Shown here: piece after piece, positions 45,534 through 55,900 of the stretch | How the letters are laid out: every line of letters begins with the position of its first letter | How positions within the stretch are numbered: the first letter of the stretch is position 1 | Assembly: GCA_002723295.1 (NCBI GenBank) | Contig: PBNP01000008.1 | Location: 1-64,000, forward strand | Direction: 5' to 3' | Length of the DNA: 64,000 bases | Origin: Flavobacteriaceae bacterium | Lineage (GTDB): Bacteria > Bacteroidota > Bacteroidia > Flavobacteriales > Flavobacteriaceae | Notes under the pieces: generated by a model | Told to the model about the DNA's origin: nothing | The model's database searches: none | Seen by the model: only the letters and a program-made list of their open reading frames with translations | Made by a program: the position numbers and the translations under genes

Positions 45534-47363
45534 ATGCAGCTTAAATTTTATTTTATCTATTGTATAACTGCAATCTTATATCTTACTTCATGTAATCCAG
45601 AATATCATAGTGTGGGCTCCAGTTTTTTTAGTACTGAAACTTTTTATTCAGAGATTTATAGAGCTCCAGTTTTTGTTTTTCAAGATCAAGTAAAATCTGT
45701 GCAATCAGATGGATTACCATCAGTGCAACTAGGAAAAATTAATCATTCCTTTTTTGGAGAATCTTCTGCAAGTATAACTGCTCAGTTAGCTATTAGCAAT
45801 AATCCAATTTTTGGAAATTACTCTCAAGAGCAAGAAGATTTGGCCGATGGAACAGAACCGTCCATTATTCAAGAAAATGAGAGAGTAACCTCGGTGTTTT
45901 TTGAAGTACCATTCTATAACAATCAAAATGATTTTGATCAAGATGGTGTTATCGATTATCTTGATATAGACCCTAAAGATCCAGATAGTGATTCAGACTC
46001 AGATGGTTTATCAGATTTTTCTGAAAATGCAGTTGGCACTAACCCTCTGAGCAATGACAGTGATAATGATGGAATTTTGGATAATGAAGATACTGATAGC
46101 TCAAGTTATGATCCTGAAAATAAAGTTTATGAAATTGATTCTGTTTATGGAAATAAAGACTCAAAATTTAATATAAAAATTCATGAGCTTACATATTATT
46201 TAAACTTGTTGGATCCTTATAATAACTTTGAAACTTATCAACAGTTTTTTTCCGATGCAAATTATTTTGATCAGGGATTTTATTCAACGGAATTTTTTAA
46301 TGATGAAGTAGTGCTTAATTATGAAGAATTGAGATACAATTATTTGGAGGACATTCCAGAGACAGAAGATATTGATGAGACTACTAAAGTTGAGTTTCGC
46401 TATTCTCCACGCATAAGACTAGAGTTAAAACCTGATTATTTTCAAGAAAATTTTATTGACCTTGAAGGCTCGACTAATTTAAAAAACATAGCTAATTTTC
46501 AGCAACATATTAAAGGCGTTATTATTCAAACTACAAATTTTACAGACGACATATATTTATTGTTAAACTTTGACAATGCAGCTATTAAAGTTAATTATGA
46601 ATATGACTCTTATAATGATAAGGGGACTACTACTGATGCTAGTGATGATGAGATTATTAGAGAATCTTCAAGTTATGATATAACACTTGGAGGAATTAGA
46701 ATAAACAATTTGAATAAATCTGGACATGACCCTATTATCTCTTTAGCAATTGCTGAAAGCAACTCAGGAATACCTCAAGAAAAAATTGTAATACAAGGAG
46801 GACAATTTTTTTCTAGAATAAACTTATTTGACGCAATCACTCTAAATGATAATAATGAGCTATTACAATTAAAAAATAATAATTGGCTTATTAACGAGGC
46901 TAATCTTATTTTCTATATTGATAAAAATCAACAAAGTTATTATGATGCATATGTGCCTGAACGTTTATACCTATATAATCTTGATTCTGGGGAGCCAATT
47001 AATGATTTCATAATTGATAATACAATTAATACTAGAGCAACTAACGCTGGGAAAGAAATTTTTAGTGGATTATTAGAATATGATTCTAATGATATTCCTT
47101 GGAGATATAAGTTTAGAATTACAGATCATATTAATAAAATTATTAGAAAAGACTCGTTGAATCAATCTCTTGGACTTGTTTCTGGAGCAAATGTGAGTTA
47201 TAATAATCTAATTAAAGCATATAACTCAAAAGATGAAAAAATTAAGTTTCCAGCAACAGGAGTGCTAAATCCTTTTGGTGTTGTTTTAATTGGGTCTCAT
47301 CCTTTAGAGTCTTCATTAGAAGATAAAAAAGCAGAACTTGAAATTTACTATACTAAATATTAA
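45534..47363 (+). CDS. DUF4270 lipoprotein with calcium-binding-like repeats
   Basis: This 609-residue protein has a lipoprotein signal ending LYLTSCNPEYHS. Its fold follows the DUF4270 plan, with an early ASITAQLAISNNPIFGNYSQ segment and a C-terminal TGVLNPFGVVLIGSHPLESS block. Residues about 137-190 contain Asp-rich repeats (DFDQDGVIDYLDIDPKDPDS and DSDNDGILDNEDTD) like TSP3/EF-type calcium loops. DUF4270 proteins are surface or periplasmic lipoproteins of Bacteroidota with unknown roles. Its stop overlaps the convergent permease gene by 4 bases. Confidence 0.82.
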   Translation: MQLKFYFIYCITAILYLTSCNPEYHSVGSSFFSTETFYSEIYRAPVFVFQDQVKSVQSDGLPSVQLGKINHSFFGESSASITAQLAISNNPIFGNYSQEQEDLADGTEPSIIQENERVTSVFFEVPFYNNQNDFDQDGVIDYLDIDPKDPDSDSDSDGLSDFSENAVGTNPLSNDSDNDGILDNEDTDSSSYDPENKVYEIDSVYGNKDSKFNIKIHELTYYLNLLDPYNNFETYQQFFSDANYFDQGFYSTEFFNDEVVLNYEELRYNYLEDIPETEDIDETTKVEFRYSPRIRLELKPDYFQENFIDLEGSTNLKNIANFQQHIKGVIIQTTNFTDDIYLLLNFDNAAIKVNYEYDSYNDKGTTTDASDDEIIRESSSYDITLGGIRINNLNKSGHDPIISLAIAESNSGIPQEKIVIQGGQFFSRINLFDAITLNDNNELLQLKNNNWLINEANLIFYIDKNQQSYYDAYVPERLYLYNLDSGEPINDFIIDNTINTRATNAGKEIFSGLLEYDSNDIPWRYKFRITDHINKIIRKDSLNQSLGLVSGANVSYNNLIKAYNSKDEKIKFPATGVLNPFGVVLIGSHPLESSLEDKKAELEIYYTKY

Positions 47364-48685
47364 AAACTAAAGAAACTTATTATAGAAAAAAATATACCTA
47401 TGAGAAATATTCCTGTTATACCTTGAATAAATGTTGCTAAAGTATGAGTTCTATAGGCAGTCTTAATATCAATGCCGCCTAACTGGGAAACTATCCAAAA
47501 GTATGAATCATTAGAATGTGATACCGTCATTGATCCAACTCCGATTGATAGAATTGCAAGAACTTTACCCATTTCATTATCTAACCCAAAAACATAAAGG
47601 ATTGGAGCAACAATTGATGAAGCAGTTATAATTGCTACTGTTGAAGATCCTTGCGCTGTTTTCAATGTAGCTGCAATAATAAAAGGAATTATAATGCCCA
47701 TAGTACTAATTGAAGAAATTTCATTAAACCATGATGCGATATTTATATTTTGAATTATAGATCCTAATGCACCTCCCATTCCTGTAATTCCAATTATAGG
47801 AATAGAAAGTTTTATAGATGGGAAAAAGATATCCATTAAGCTGTTTTTTTTAAATGAAATCCATAAAGAAATAATAGCTCCAATAAATAATGCAAATGTT
47901 GGATTGCTTATAAGATTTAAGTAATCGTTAAAATCCTTAACTAAAGGGCCTAATGCCATTAAAACAATAGGAACCCAAATTGGAGAAGAAGCCATTTTAA
48001 AATCGAGAGTATTATGGTCTGCAACCGAAATCTTTTTTAAATCTTTTAAATTAAGCATGTTATTTGATGAGAATTTTACTTTTTCAATAAAATATTCAGA
48101 GAATAAAGCCCCAGTTAATGCAAGAATTAATGCCAATATGCCACCAAAAAGAAAAAGATATAAGATATTTTCTAGGTTTAATATTGATGCAGCAGCAATA
48201 GGCCCAGGAGTAGGAGGGACTAAAACATGTGGCGCAAATAATCCAGTGGAAAGAGCTACTGTTAAAGAAGTTTTAGAGCGGCTTGTTATTTCAGATAATT
48301 TTTTATTTAATGTTGAAAGTATAACAAAGGCTGCATCGCAAAAAACAGGAATTGAAACAATAAAACCAATTAAACTAATTGTATATGTTATAGGAATTTT
48401 TATGAAATATTTGAGAATACTAACTGCAATAACCTTGGTTGCATGACTTTTCTCCAAAGCTATTCCAATTATAGCTCCAAAAAGAATTAGTAAGCCGATA
48501 CTTCTTATTGTTTTTATGAACCCTTTTATAATTTCAAAAGGCACATCTCTTGGATCTATTTTTATTGTAAAGCTTAAAAAAACACATCCTGCAAGTAAAA
48601 CATAAAAAGGATGCCATTTAAATAATGAGCATCCAATGATTATCCAGAATATAGTTAATAATAAAAAGCTAATTTCTAGAAACAT
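47360..48685 (-). CDS. GntP-family permease, probably for glycerate or a sugar acid
   Basis: This 441-residue protein has about twelve membrane helices and the GntP-family motifs GLFAPHVLVPPTPGPIAAAS near residue 150, ATLKTAQGSSTVAIITASSI near 338 and SVGSMTVSHSNDSYFWIVSQ near 384. The family imports gluconate and related acids with H+. The glycerate kinase gene directly upstream (6 bases) suggests that glycerate is the substrate. It depends on proton-motive force, which proteorhodopsin could help supply. Confidence 0.88.
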   Translation of the reverse strand: MFLEISFLLLTIFWIIIGCSLFKWHPFYVLLAGCVFLSFTIKIDPRDVPFEIIKGFIKTIRSIGLLILFGAIIGIALEKSHATKVIAVSILKYFIKIPITYTISLIGFIVSIPVFCDAAFVILSTLNKKLSEITSRSKTSLTVALSTGLFAPHVLVPPTPGPIAAASILNLENILYLFLFGGILALILALTGALFSEYFIEKVKFSSNNMLNLKDLKKISVADHNTLDFKMASSPIWVPIVLMALGPLVKDFNDYLNLISNPTFALFIGAIISLWISFKKNSLMDIFFPSIKLSIPIIGITGMGGALGSIIQNINIASWFNEISSISTMGIIIPFIIAATLKTAQGSSTVAIITASSIVAPILYVFGLDNEMGKVLAILSIGVGSMTVSHSNDSYFWIVSQLGGIDIKTAYRTHTLATFIQGITGIFLIGIFFSIISFFSF

Positions 48686-48691
48686 ATTTAA

Positions 48692-49819
48692 TTAATTCAA
48701 GTGGGATTTAATAGCTTTTTCTGTTGTTCTTTCAATTAAACCTGGAGTTTTAGAAATAATCGTTTTTATTGACATTTTTTTTGGATTTATTGACCAAGCA
48801 CTTGTAATCCCAATTTTTTCTATTTTACTTTTAGGCAATTTTATTTCTCCTGCAATACATATCAATGGTTTGTTATGTTTTATAGCTAGTTCACCTACCT
48901 TTTGAGGTAATTTTCCATAAACACTTTGATTATCTAAACAGCCTTCGCCTGTTATAATCAAATCAGAAGTAATTATTTCTTTTTCCAAGCTAACAATTTC
49001 ACTTAATAAATCAAACCCACTTTTAATTTCTGCATTTAATAGACCATAAAGGCCAGCCCCAGCACCACCTGCTGCTGCTCCTCCTTTAATTTTATCTATT
49101 ACCTTACCAGTTTTATTATATATTACAGATGCAATTTTACTTGATCCCTTTTCAAGAATTTTAATCATTTTAGGAGTTGCTCCTTTTTGAGAGCCATAAA
49201 CTTTTGCAGCACCTTTTTTTCCTAATAATTTGTTTTGTACGTCAACACCTAAAATTATTTTACAGCCTAAGAGTTTACGAGTAAGTGTAGAAAGAATAAT
49301 TTTTTCACAATCTATCAAGCCTTGCCCACCTTTTTTAATTGGACTCGAATTTTTATCTAATAATTTTCCCCCTAGTGCTGAAAAAATTCCGGTGCCTAAA
49401 TCATGTGTTGAGCTGCCCCCTAATCCAATATATAATTTTTTACAGCCTTTTTCTAGTGCTTTCATTATTTGAATTCCAGTTCCATAAGTGCTAGTTTTCA
49501 TTGGGTTTTTCATGTTATCAGACAGTTGGCTTATGCCTGAGCATTGAGATAGTTCAATCCATGCGATTTTATTTTTATCAATCCAAAAAAGTGGAGCTTC
49601 TATAGGAGCTCTAACTGAATTTATGGTATTAACTTTAATCACCTTTCCGTTTAATCTTTTTCTTAATAGTGAAATAGCCCCTTCTCCTCCATCTGAAAAA
49701 GGAAGGAGTTTAGTTGTTGATTCTGAAAATGCTTTTTTGACACCCTTAGACATTGATTTAGCAACATTTTTAGCAGATAAAGTTCCTTTAAATGAATCTG
49801 GAATTATTAGTACATTCAT
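48692..49819 (-). CDS. Glycerate kinase
   Basis: This 375-residue protein starts MNVLIIPDSFKGTLSAKNVA and has LLPFSDGGEGAISLLRK near residue 40, LYIGLGGSSTHDLGTGIFSA near 129, GGAAAGGAGAGLYGLL near 245 and ITGEGCLDNQSVYGKLPQKV near 293. These are the signatures of the GlxK/GarK family. It phosphorylates D-glycerate to a phosphoglycerate, feeding glycolysis. It is in an operon with the GntP permease. Glycerate is a plausible nutrient from phytoplankton photorespiration, but that is inference. Confidence 0.94.
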   Translation of the reverse strand: MNVLIIPDSFKGTLSAKNVAKSMSKGVKKAFSESTTKLLPFSDGGEGAISLLRKRLNGKVIKVNTINSVRAPIEAPLFWIDKNKIAWIELSQCSGISQLSDNMKNPMKTSTYGTGIQIMKALEKGCKKLYIGLGGSSTHDLGTGIFSALGGKLLDKNSSPIKKGGQGLIDCEKIILSTLTRKLLGCKIILGVDVQNKLLGKKGAAKVYGSQKGATPKMIKILEKGSSKIASVIYNKTGKVIDKIKGGAAAGGAGAGLYGLLNAEIKSGFDLLSEIVSLEKEIITSDLIITGEGCLDNQSVYGKLPQKVGELAIKHNKPLICIAGEIKLPKSKIEKIGITSAWSINPKKMSIKTIISKTPGLIERTTEKAIKSHLN

Positions 49820-49837
49820 GGTTTATAGTTAACTTAT

Positions 49838-50806
49838 TTATTTTACTAGGTTTTTGTAAACACTATCAATTATTTTTCTTCCATGTTCTCTTGAATTTTC
49901 AATGAACCACTTGTTTGTTTTCAAACCACCACATACTACTCCTGCTAAATAAAGCCCTTCTACTTTAGATTCCATTGTTTTTTTATTATAAACGGGAGTC
50001 TTATACTGATCTTTTTTATAAGTCACACCCAGGCTTGTTAGCATATTAAAATTTGGCTTATATCCTGTCATAGCTAACACAAAATCATTTTTTATTTTCT
50101 TTTTCCCTTTAGGAGTTTTAATAAGGACTTCTTTTTCCTTGATTTCAATAATATTCGAGTTAAAGTATGCTTTGATCTCTCCATCCTTAATTCTATTAAC
50201 TATATCTGGCCTTACCCAATATTTTACATTCTTGCTTATGCTATTTTCTCTGATTACTAATGTTACGCTTTTTGCACCTTTTCTATAATTTTCAAGAGCA
50301 GCATCCACAGCAGAATTTGCTCCTCCAACTATAATTAAATCCATTCCAAAAAAAGGATGAGGCTCTGAGTAATAGTGCCTAACCTTTGTAAGGGTTTCTC
50401 CGGGAACATTTAAAAGATATGGTGAATCATAAAAGCCGGTTGCTATTACAATATTTTTTGATTTGTATTGTCCTTTTAAAGTTTTAACATTGAAATAGTT
50501 TTTATGCTTTTTTATTTCACTAACCTCCTCATATAATTTAACTTTTAAGTTTTTTAAAATGGCAACTTTTCTATAATATTCTAGAGCCTCAGTTCTTGTT
50601 GGTTTATTTTGTTGGGAAATAAATGGGATTTGACCAATTTCCAATCTATCAGATGTTGAAAAAAAAGTCATGTTTAATGGGTAATTAAATATAGAGTTTA
50701 CCAATACGCCTTTTTCAATAATATAATAATCTAGATCCCTTTTTTCACAAGCCAAACCGCAAGCCATACCTATTGGACCACCTCCTATAATAATTATATC
50801 TTTCAT
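49838..50806 (-). CDS. YpdA-like FAD/NAD(P)-dependent disulfide reductase
   Basis: This 322-residue protein has the FAD-binding motif IIIGGGPIGMACGLACEKRD at the N-terminus, NIVIATGFYDSPYLLNVPGE near residue 122, a second dinucleotide fold MDLIIVGGANSAVDAALENY near 155 and DFVLAMTGYKPNFNMLTSLG near 246. It matches YpdA, the putative bacillithiol disulfide reductase, which resembles thioredoxin reductase but lacks the CxxC pair. Bacillithiol synthesis genes are not in the window. A promoter with little or no 5' leader lies directly upstream. Confidence 0.88.
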   Translation of the reverse strand: MKDIIIIGGGPIGMACGLACEKRDLDYYIIEKGVLVNSIFNYPLNMTFFSTSDRLEIGQIPFISQQNKPTRTEALEYYRKVAILKNLKVKLYEEVSEIKKHKNYFNVKTLKGQYKSKNIVIATGFYDSPYLLNVPGETLTKVRHYYSEPHPFFGMDLIIVGGANSAVDAALENYRKGAKSVTLVIRENSISKNVKYWVRPDIVNRIKDGEIKAYFNSNIIEIKEKEVLIKTPKGKKKIKNDFVLAMTGYKPNFNMLTSLGVTYKKDQYKTPVYNKKTMESKVEGLYLAGVVCGGLKTNKWFIENSREHGRKIIDSVYKNLVK

Positions 50807-50811
50807 TTAAA

Positions 50812-50844
50812 CAAATGTACAAATCAATACAATTTAAAAACAAA
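50812..50844 (-). promoter_or_regulatory. Promoter of the YpdA-like gene, possibly leaderless
   Basis: On the minus strand, TTTG (50844-50841), 21 bases and TACATTTG (50819-50812) match both consensus boxes exactly. The expected start site falls at or within a few bases of the ATG at 50806. Confidence 0.5.
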
Positions 50845-51072
50845 CAAACTAAATATCATTTAAATCAATAATAAAATATTTATCAATAGTTTTTAGCTAT
50901 TTAATATTCAAATAATATAGTTTAGAAATGTATAAAAACTAAATATAATAGATATTATCTATTAAAAATTGTATTAATATAGAATTTATTAATTAAACGT
51001 ATATTAAGTTTAAAATATTAGAAAAGTTTTCTGTTTCCACTATATTTAATACATAAAACATCAAACAATAAA

Positions 51073-52746
51073 ATGAAAACTAACGATAACTTTAATTTTA
51101 AATTTTATGAATTAGAGAAAAATTTAAGCGATAAGCCTTTTCTTAGACAACCTTTTGGAGATAATTGGGAAGAGTATACTTGGGAACAAACTGGCCAAAT
51201 GGCGCGTAAACTGGCTACTGGTTTAAAATCTCTTGGCTTAAAAGAAAATGCACATATCGGCTTAATTTCAAAAAACTGCCGTGAATGGGTAATTTCTGAT
51301 CTTGCAATTATAATGGCTGGGTATATTTCAGTTCCCTTTTTTGCTACATTAACTGGAAAGGAATTAGGTAATTTACTAGATTTTGGTGATGTGGATGCTT
51401 TATTTGTTGGAAAAATTGAACATTGGGATGAAATTAAATCATTTATTCCAAAAGAAATGCCAATTATTTCTTTTCCAGCATATAATGAACATTCATTCGT
51501 TGATAGAGGATATTCTTGGGATGATTTTATTAACTCTCATCAAGCGCTTGAAACCCCTCATGTTCCAAAGATGTCTGATACTTGGACAATAATTTTCACC
51601 TCTGGTACAACTGGAACCCCGAAAGGCGTGGTATTATCATATAGGGCAAATAATGGCACTAAAGTTATCTCTGAAAACACTAATCCTCTCAAAATTGATC
51701 ACAATGGGAACAATCACTTTTTTTCATATTTACCTATGAATCATATAGCGGAAAGAATAGTTGTAGAGTATACAGCCTTTAACTATGGGGGAACTATATC
51801 ATTTGTTGAATCTATTGATACATTCGGAGATAATTTAAATTCTGTTCAACCAACTGTTTTTTTTGCTGTTCCTAGAATTTGGACAAAATTTCAGACGGGA
51901 ATACTAAGTAAATTTTCTCAAAAAAAATTAAATACACTTTTGAGCATTCCTTTAGTTAGCTCAATAATAAAAAAGGCACTGATTAAAAAGCTTGGATTAA
52001 GTCGAGCTAGAGCAAAGGTTTCGGGTGCAGCTCCGATGCTAACTTCTCAAAGAGAGTGGTATCGTAAAATTGGAATAAATATCATAAATGGTTATGGCAT
52101 GACAGAAAACTGTGCCATAAGTAATCAACTTGCTGATGATATATGGGACAGACCAGGTTCTGTTGGAATTCCTCAAGAAGGAGTTTCTATAAAAATTAAT
52201 CCTAAAAACGGTGAAATTTTAATGAAAGGAATATTTTTAATGGAAGGATATTATAAAGACCCTAAAACAACTAATGAAACTCTTATTAATGGATGGCTGC
52301 ATACAGGCGATCAAGGCCATGTAGATAATGATGGATTTCTTTATATAACAGGAAGAGTGAAAGATCTTTTCAAAACATCAAAAGGAAAATATATTGAACC
52401 TCTTTTATTAGAGGACTATTTTGGAAAATACTCAGAGTTTGAGCAAATCTGTATAGCTGGGCTTGGAAATCCTCAGCCTATTTTACTAGTTGTTCTTTCA
52501 GATGTCGGAAAAAGTATTGATAAAGATGAATTTGAAAACAAGTTTAAAGAAGATTTGAAAAAAATTAATTCAGGCCTAGAAGGATATAAAAAAATATCAA
52601 CAATTATTGTAGTAAAAGACTCATGGACTGTAGATAATGGATTAGTTACACCAACTCTTAAGGTAAAACGACCTATGATTGATAAAAAATATGGAGAACA
52701 TTACCTGAAATGGGATGAGAATCCATCATCTGTAATTTGGGAATAA
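51073..52746 (+). CDS. Long-chain acyl-CoA synthetase (AMP-binding)
   Basis: This 557-residue protein has the AMP-binding P-loop WTIIFTSGTTGTPKGVVLSY near residue 176, the NGYGMTENCAISNQLADD block near 340, GWLHTGDQGHVDNDGFLYI near 410 and the hinge region GRVKDLFKTSKGKYIEPLL near 430. It activates a carboxylic acid to its CoA ester, and its length fits FadD/FACL-like enzymes. It precedes the large TonB receptor and the beta-oxidation operon and is the natural entry enzyme for that pathway. The 266 bases before it hold only AT-rich sequence, with a possible TATATTTA -7 box near 51045. Confidence 0.92.
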   Translation: MKTNDNFNFKFYELEKNLSDKPFLRQPFGDNWEEYTWEQTGQMARKLATGLKSLGLKENAHIGLISKNCREWVISDLAIIMAGYISVPFFATLTGKELGNLLDFGDVDALFVGKIEHWDEIKSFIPKEMPIISFPAYNEHSFVDRGYSWDDFINSHQALETPHVPKMSDTWTIIFTSGTTGTPKGVVLSYRANNGTKVISENTNPLKIDHNGNNHFFSYLPMNHIAERIVVEYTAFNYGGTISFVESIDTFGDNLNSVQPTVFFAVPRIWTKFQTGILSKFSQKKLNTLLSIPLVSSIIKKALIKKLGLSRARAKVSGAAPMLTSQREWYRKIGINIINGYGMTENCAISNQLADDIWDRPGSVGIPQEGVSIKINPKNGEILMKGIFLMEGYYKDPKTTNETLINGWLHTGDQGHVDNDGFLYITGRVKDLFKTSKGKYIEPLLLEDYFGKYSEFEQICIAGLGNPQPILLVVLSDVGKSIDKDEFENKFKEDLKKINSGLEGYKKISTIIVVKDSWTVDNGLVTPTLKVKRPMIDKKYGEHYLKWDENPSSVIWE

Positions 52747-52876
52747 GCTCTGATTTATAAATTAAAGTTTAAAGCCTTGATATTCAATAATTTAAATAAT
52801 ATTTGAGCCTGATAAATCATTGAAAAAAACATCTAAAATTTCATTTGAAGGCTAAAAAATATTATATTCACACTAC

Positions 52877-52897
52877 GGGACATGATATATCTGTCCC
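52877..52897. promoter_or_regulatory. Inverted repeat upstream of the TonB receptor, possible operator
   Basis: GGGACA and TGTCCC flank TGATATATC, a palindromic-type core of 9 bases. The element is conspicuous in surrounding AT-rich DNA and lies about 80 bases before the receptor ATG. Dyads of this kind are typical for dimeric regulators, but no regulator is encoded nearby. Confidence 0.35.
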
Positions 52898-52975
52898 AAT
52901 TTTAAAACAAATGATAAATAAAATATTTAGTTTTTTATCTACGTATAAAACCAAAACTTAACAATCAAACAAATT

Positions 52976-55900
52976 ATGAAAACATCGTTTATTAAAACAT
53001 TTTTGTCTTTGACTTTCTGTTTATTAGCGAATCTGGTTATAGCCCAGTCAACTATAACAGGAACTATCCAAGATGAAAATAGTGATCCAATCCCAGGAGT
53101 TAATATTGTAATAGAAGGAACATCTGAAGGTGTAGTCTCTGATTTTGATGGTAATTTTACAATTACTACTAATCAAGCACTACCTTTTAATATTACTGTT
53201 AGCTCTGTAGGATTTAGCTCTCAAACAATTGAAGTAACAAACGCAGAGCAATCTATTAGTGTATCGTTGGCGTCAGGGACTAGGCTAGATGAAGTCATTA
53301 TTTCTGCTTCTCGTAAAAGAGAAAAAGTACAGGAAGCCCCTGCTTCGGTAACCTTAATCACTGCTAGAGATATTGAAAACTCACCCTATGTTAATGACCC
53401 AGTTACTCAATTGGTTAATGTGCCTGGGGTTCAAATTCAACAACAATCTGCACAAACAATAAATATTGAGATGCGTGCTGGCTCTGGGGTATTTGGAACA
53501 AGTACTTTCCCAATTTTAGATTACAGATATTTAGTAACTCCTGCTGCAGGATCATTTTTAACTTACCAATCTGGTATGAGTAATTTAGATATTGCACAGA
53601 TTGAAGTTGTTCGAGGAGCTGCTTCTGCACTTTATGGTCCCGGTGTTACATCTGGTGTTGTGCACTTTATTACTAAAAATCCAATTGATTATCCAGGCAC
53701 TGCAGTTGAAATGTTTGGAGGAACTCAAAGCACTTATGGTGGAGCAGTTCGTTATGCGCAAGCAAATTCAGGCAAAACATTTGGATTTAAAATAAATGCA
53801 AGGTTTGCCAGAGGTGATGAATTTGAATTAGACCAATATGAAGACCAAGATATTATTGATACTTTTTCTACAACAATTAGTCAACCTGCCATAACTAATC
53901 AAATGGTAGACGCTACTCAACCTGGTACAGTTTTACTAGATCGCTCAGATTTAGATCCTGATGGGGATAACAATATGTTAGCATCTGAGTATCAAAACTA
54001 TGCTGTTAATGCTCATTTGGAGTTTCGCCCATCTACTAATACTCAGGCATTTTTATCTGGAGGATTAAACAATGGAGGTGGCTTATTCTTCAATTCTCAA
54101 GGACATGGGTTTACCCAGGGAAATGATTATTGGACTCAAGCTCGAATTCAATCAGGTGGATTTTTTGCGCAAGCATATTGGAATCACAATGATGGAGGAG
54201 ATGCAGAAAACCCTACCTTTTTATACGCCAGTGGGTTCCGTCAGGTTGCAGAACGCACTTCTTTGGAAGCACAATTACAATACAATTTTGATGTAAGCGC
54301 TCTTAATACTGAAATTACAGTTGGTATGGATTATAGAGACACTGCATCAAATTCTGATTACACCCTTTTTGGGCGAAATGATGACGATGATCCATATACA
54401 ATAACAGGGGTTTATGGTCAAGGAACAACAGTCTTAAATGATCAGGTAGACTTGACTTATGCTATGCGATATGATCAATTTAATTTAGTTGATGAAGGTG
54501 CTTGGGCCCCTAGGATTGCTTTGGTATATAAGGTGGATGAAAGAAACACATTTAGGGTTTCTTATAATGTTGCCACCTTTGGTCCTTCTGCTCTTGAGGC
54601 TTATATCGATTTCCCTGTTAATACTATTGCACCAGGTATTCTTGATATATGGTTGGCTGGACAAGTTTCACCGCAAACCTTTGCTGCTCCAGAAGCACAA
54701 ATGATGGAATTAGCTGCACTAGGAATATCTATCCCTGCTGCTACACCAGGATTGCCTCTTAATATTGTTTATCAAGCTGTTTCCTCACTTTCAACACCTG
54801 GAGCTATAGCTCTCTTACCTGGTTATGGACTGGGAGATTTTGCCCCTATACTTCAAGGAGTTATGGATGCTTATCCTGGACCTCAAGGAATGACAGGACA
54901 GTTTATTGGTTCCAATTTATTTAATGGTGACTCTATGGCATTTGCTACTGATACACCACAAGCGTCTATTGGAACGTTGTCATCATGGGAAGTTGGATAT
55001 AAAGGACTAATAGCTGACAAATGGGCTATAGGTCTTGATATTTATAGCTACAACAGAAAAGGATTTACGCAATTTACTGCTTTAGCTCCTTCTTATGCTC
55101 TAGTTGGATTTGACCCTCAAGATCTTGGAGATGAAGTTGGTGCTTACGTTGCTGGAGCTGTTCAAGATCCGGTCACTGCTGCAGTAACACCATTGGTTCA
55201 AGCTGGAATTGAAGCTGCAACTCTTGATGCAGTTACAGGAGGAGTAACACAAGCTTATCAAGATGCAGCTAATCTATTAGCTGGCGCTGGAATTGATTTT
55301 GCAACTTTATCAGCTAACGGATTAGATGTTGCAACTGCGGCGGCTATTTCTGCAGCAGTTGGATTTACTGTAGACCCAATGCCAGATTTGGCAACAGCTA
55401 TTGCAGGCACTTATGCTACATCAATTGGACCAGCTCTCGCTGCTAATCTTGATAGTGCAGTTGGTGCTCAAGTAGCCCAAATTGTTGGAGGTCTTTCTGG
55501 AATCGCTGGAGGTGCTTATGTTGCTGGAGCTGAAGGATTTCAGGGACAAGCAGGTCAACTTTTCCCAGTTCTTGGAACAGTAGAGTCTAATCGAACTCCT
55601 CAAGGAGATGGAATGACACATATTCCTGCTGGATATCGTCGCTTTGGTGATTCTGAAAGAAGTCACTATGGAGCTGACCTTGCTGTAGAATATTTTGCCT
55701 CGAAAAATCTTAGTTTATGGGGTAATGCATCATGGTTGAGTCAGAATGTATGGACTCCTGGACAATATGGTGATGACGGATTACAGTTTTCATCTTTTTT
55801 AAATGCTCCTATGTGGAAATATAGATTAGGAATGAAGTATACTGGTCAGAATGGATTTAGAACAAGCGTTTCATTTCAACATGATGATTCATTTGACTCT

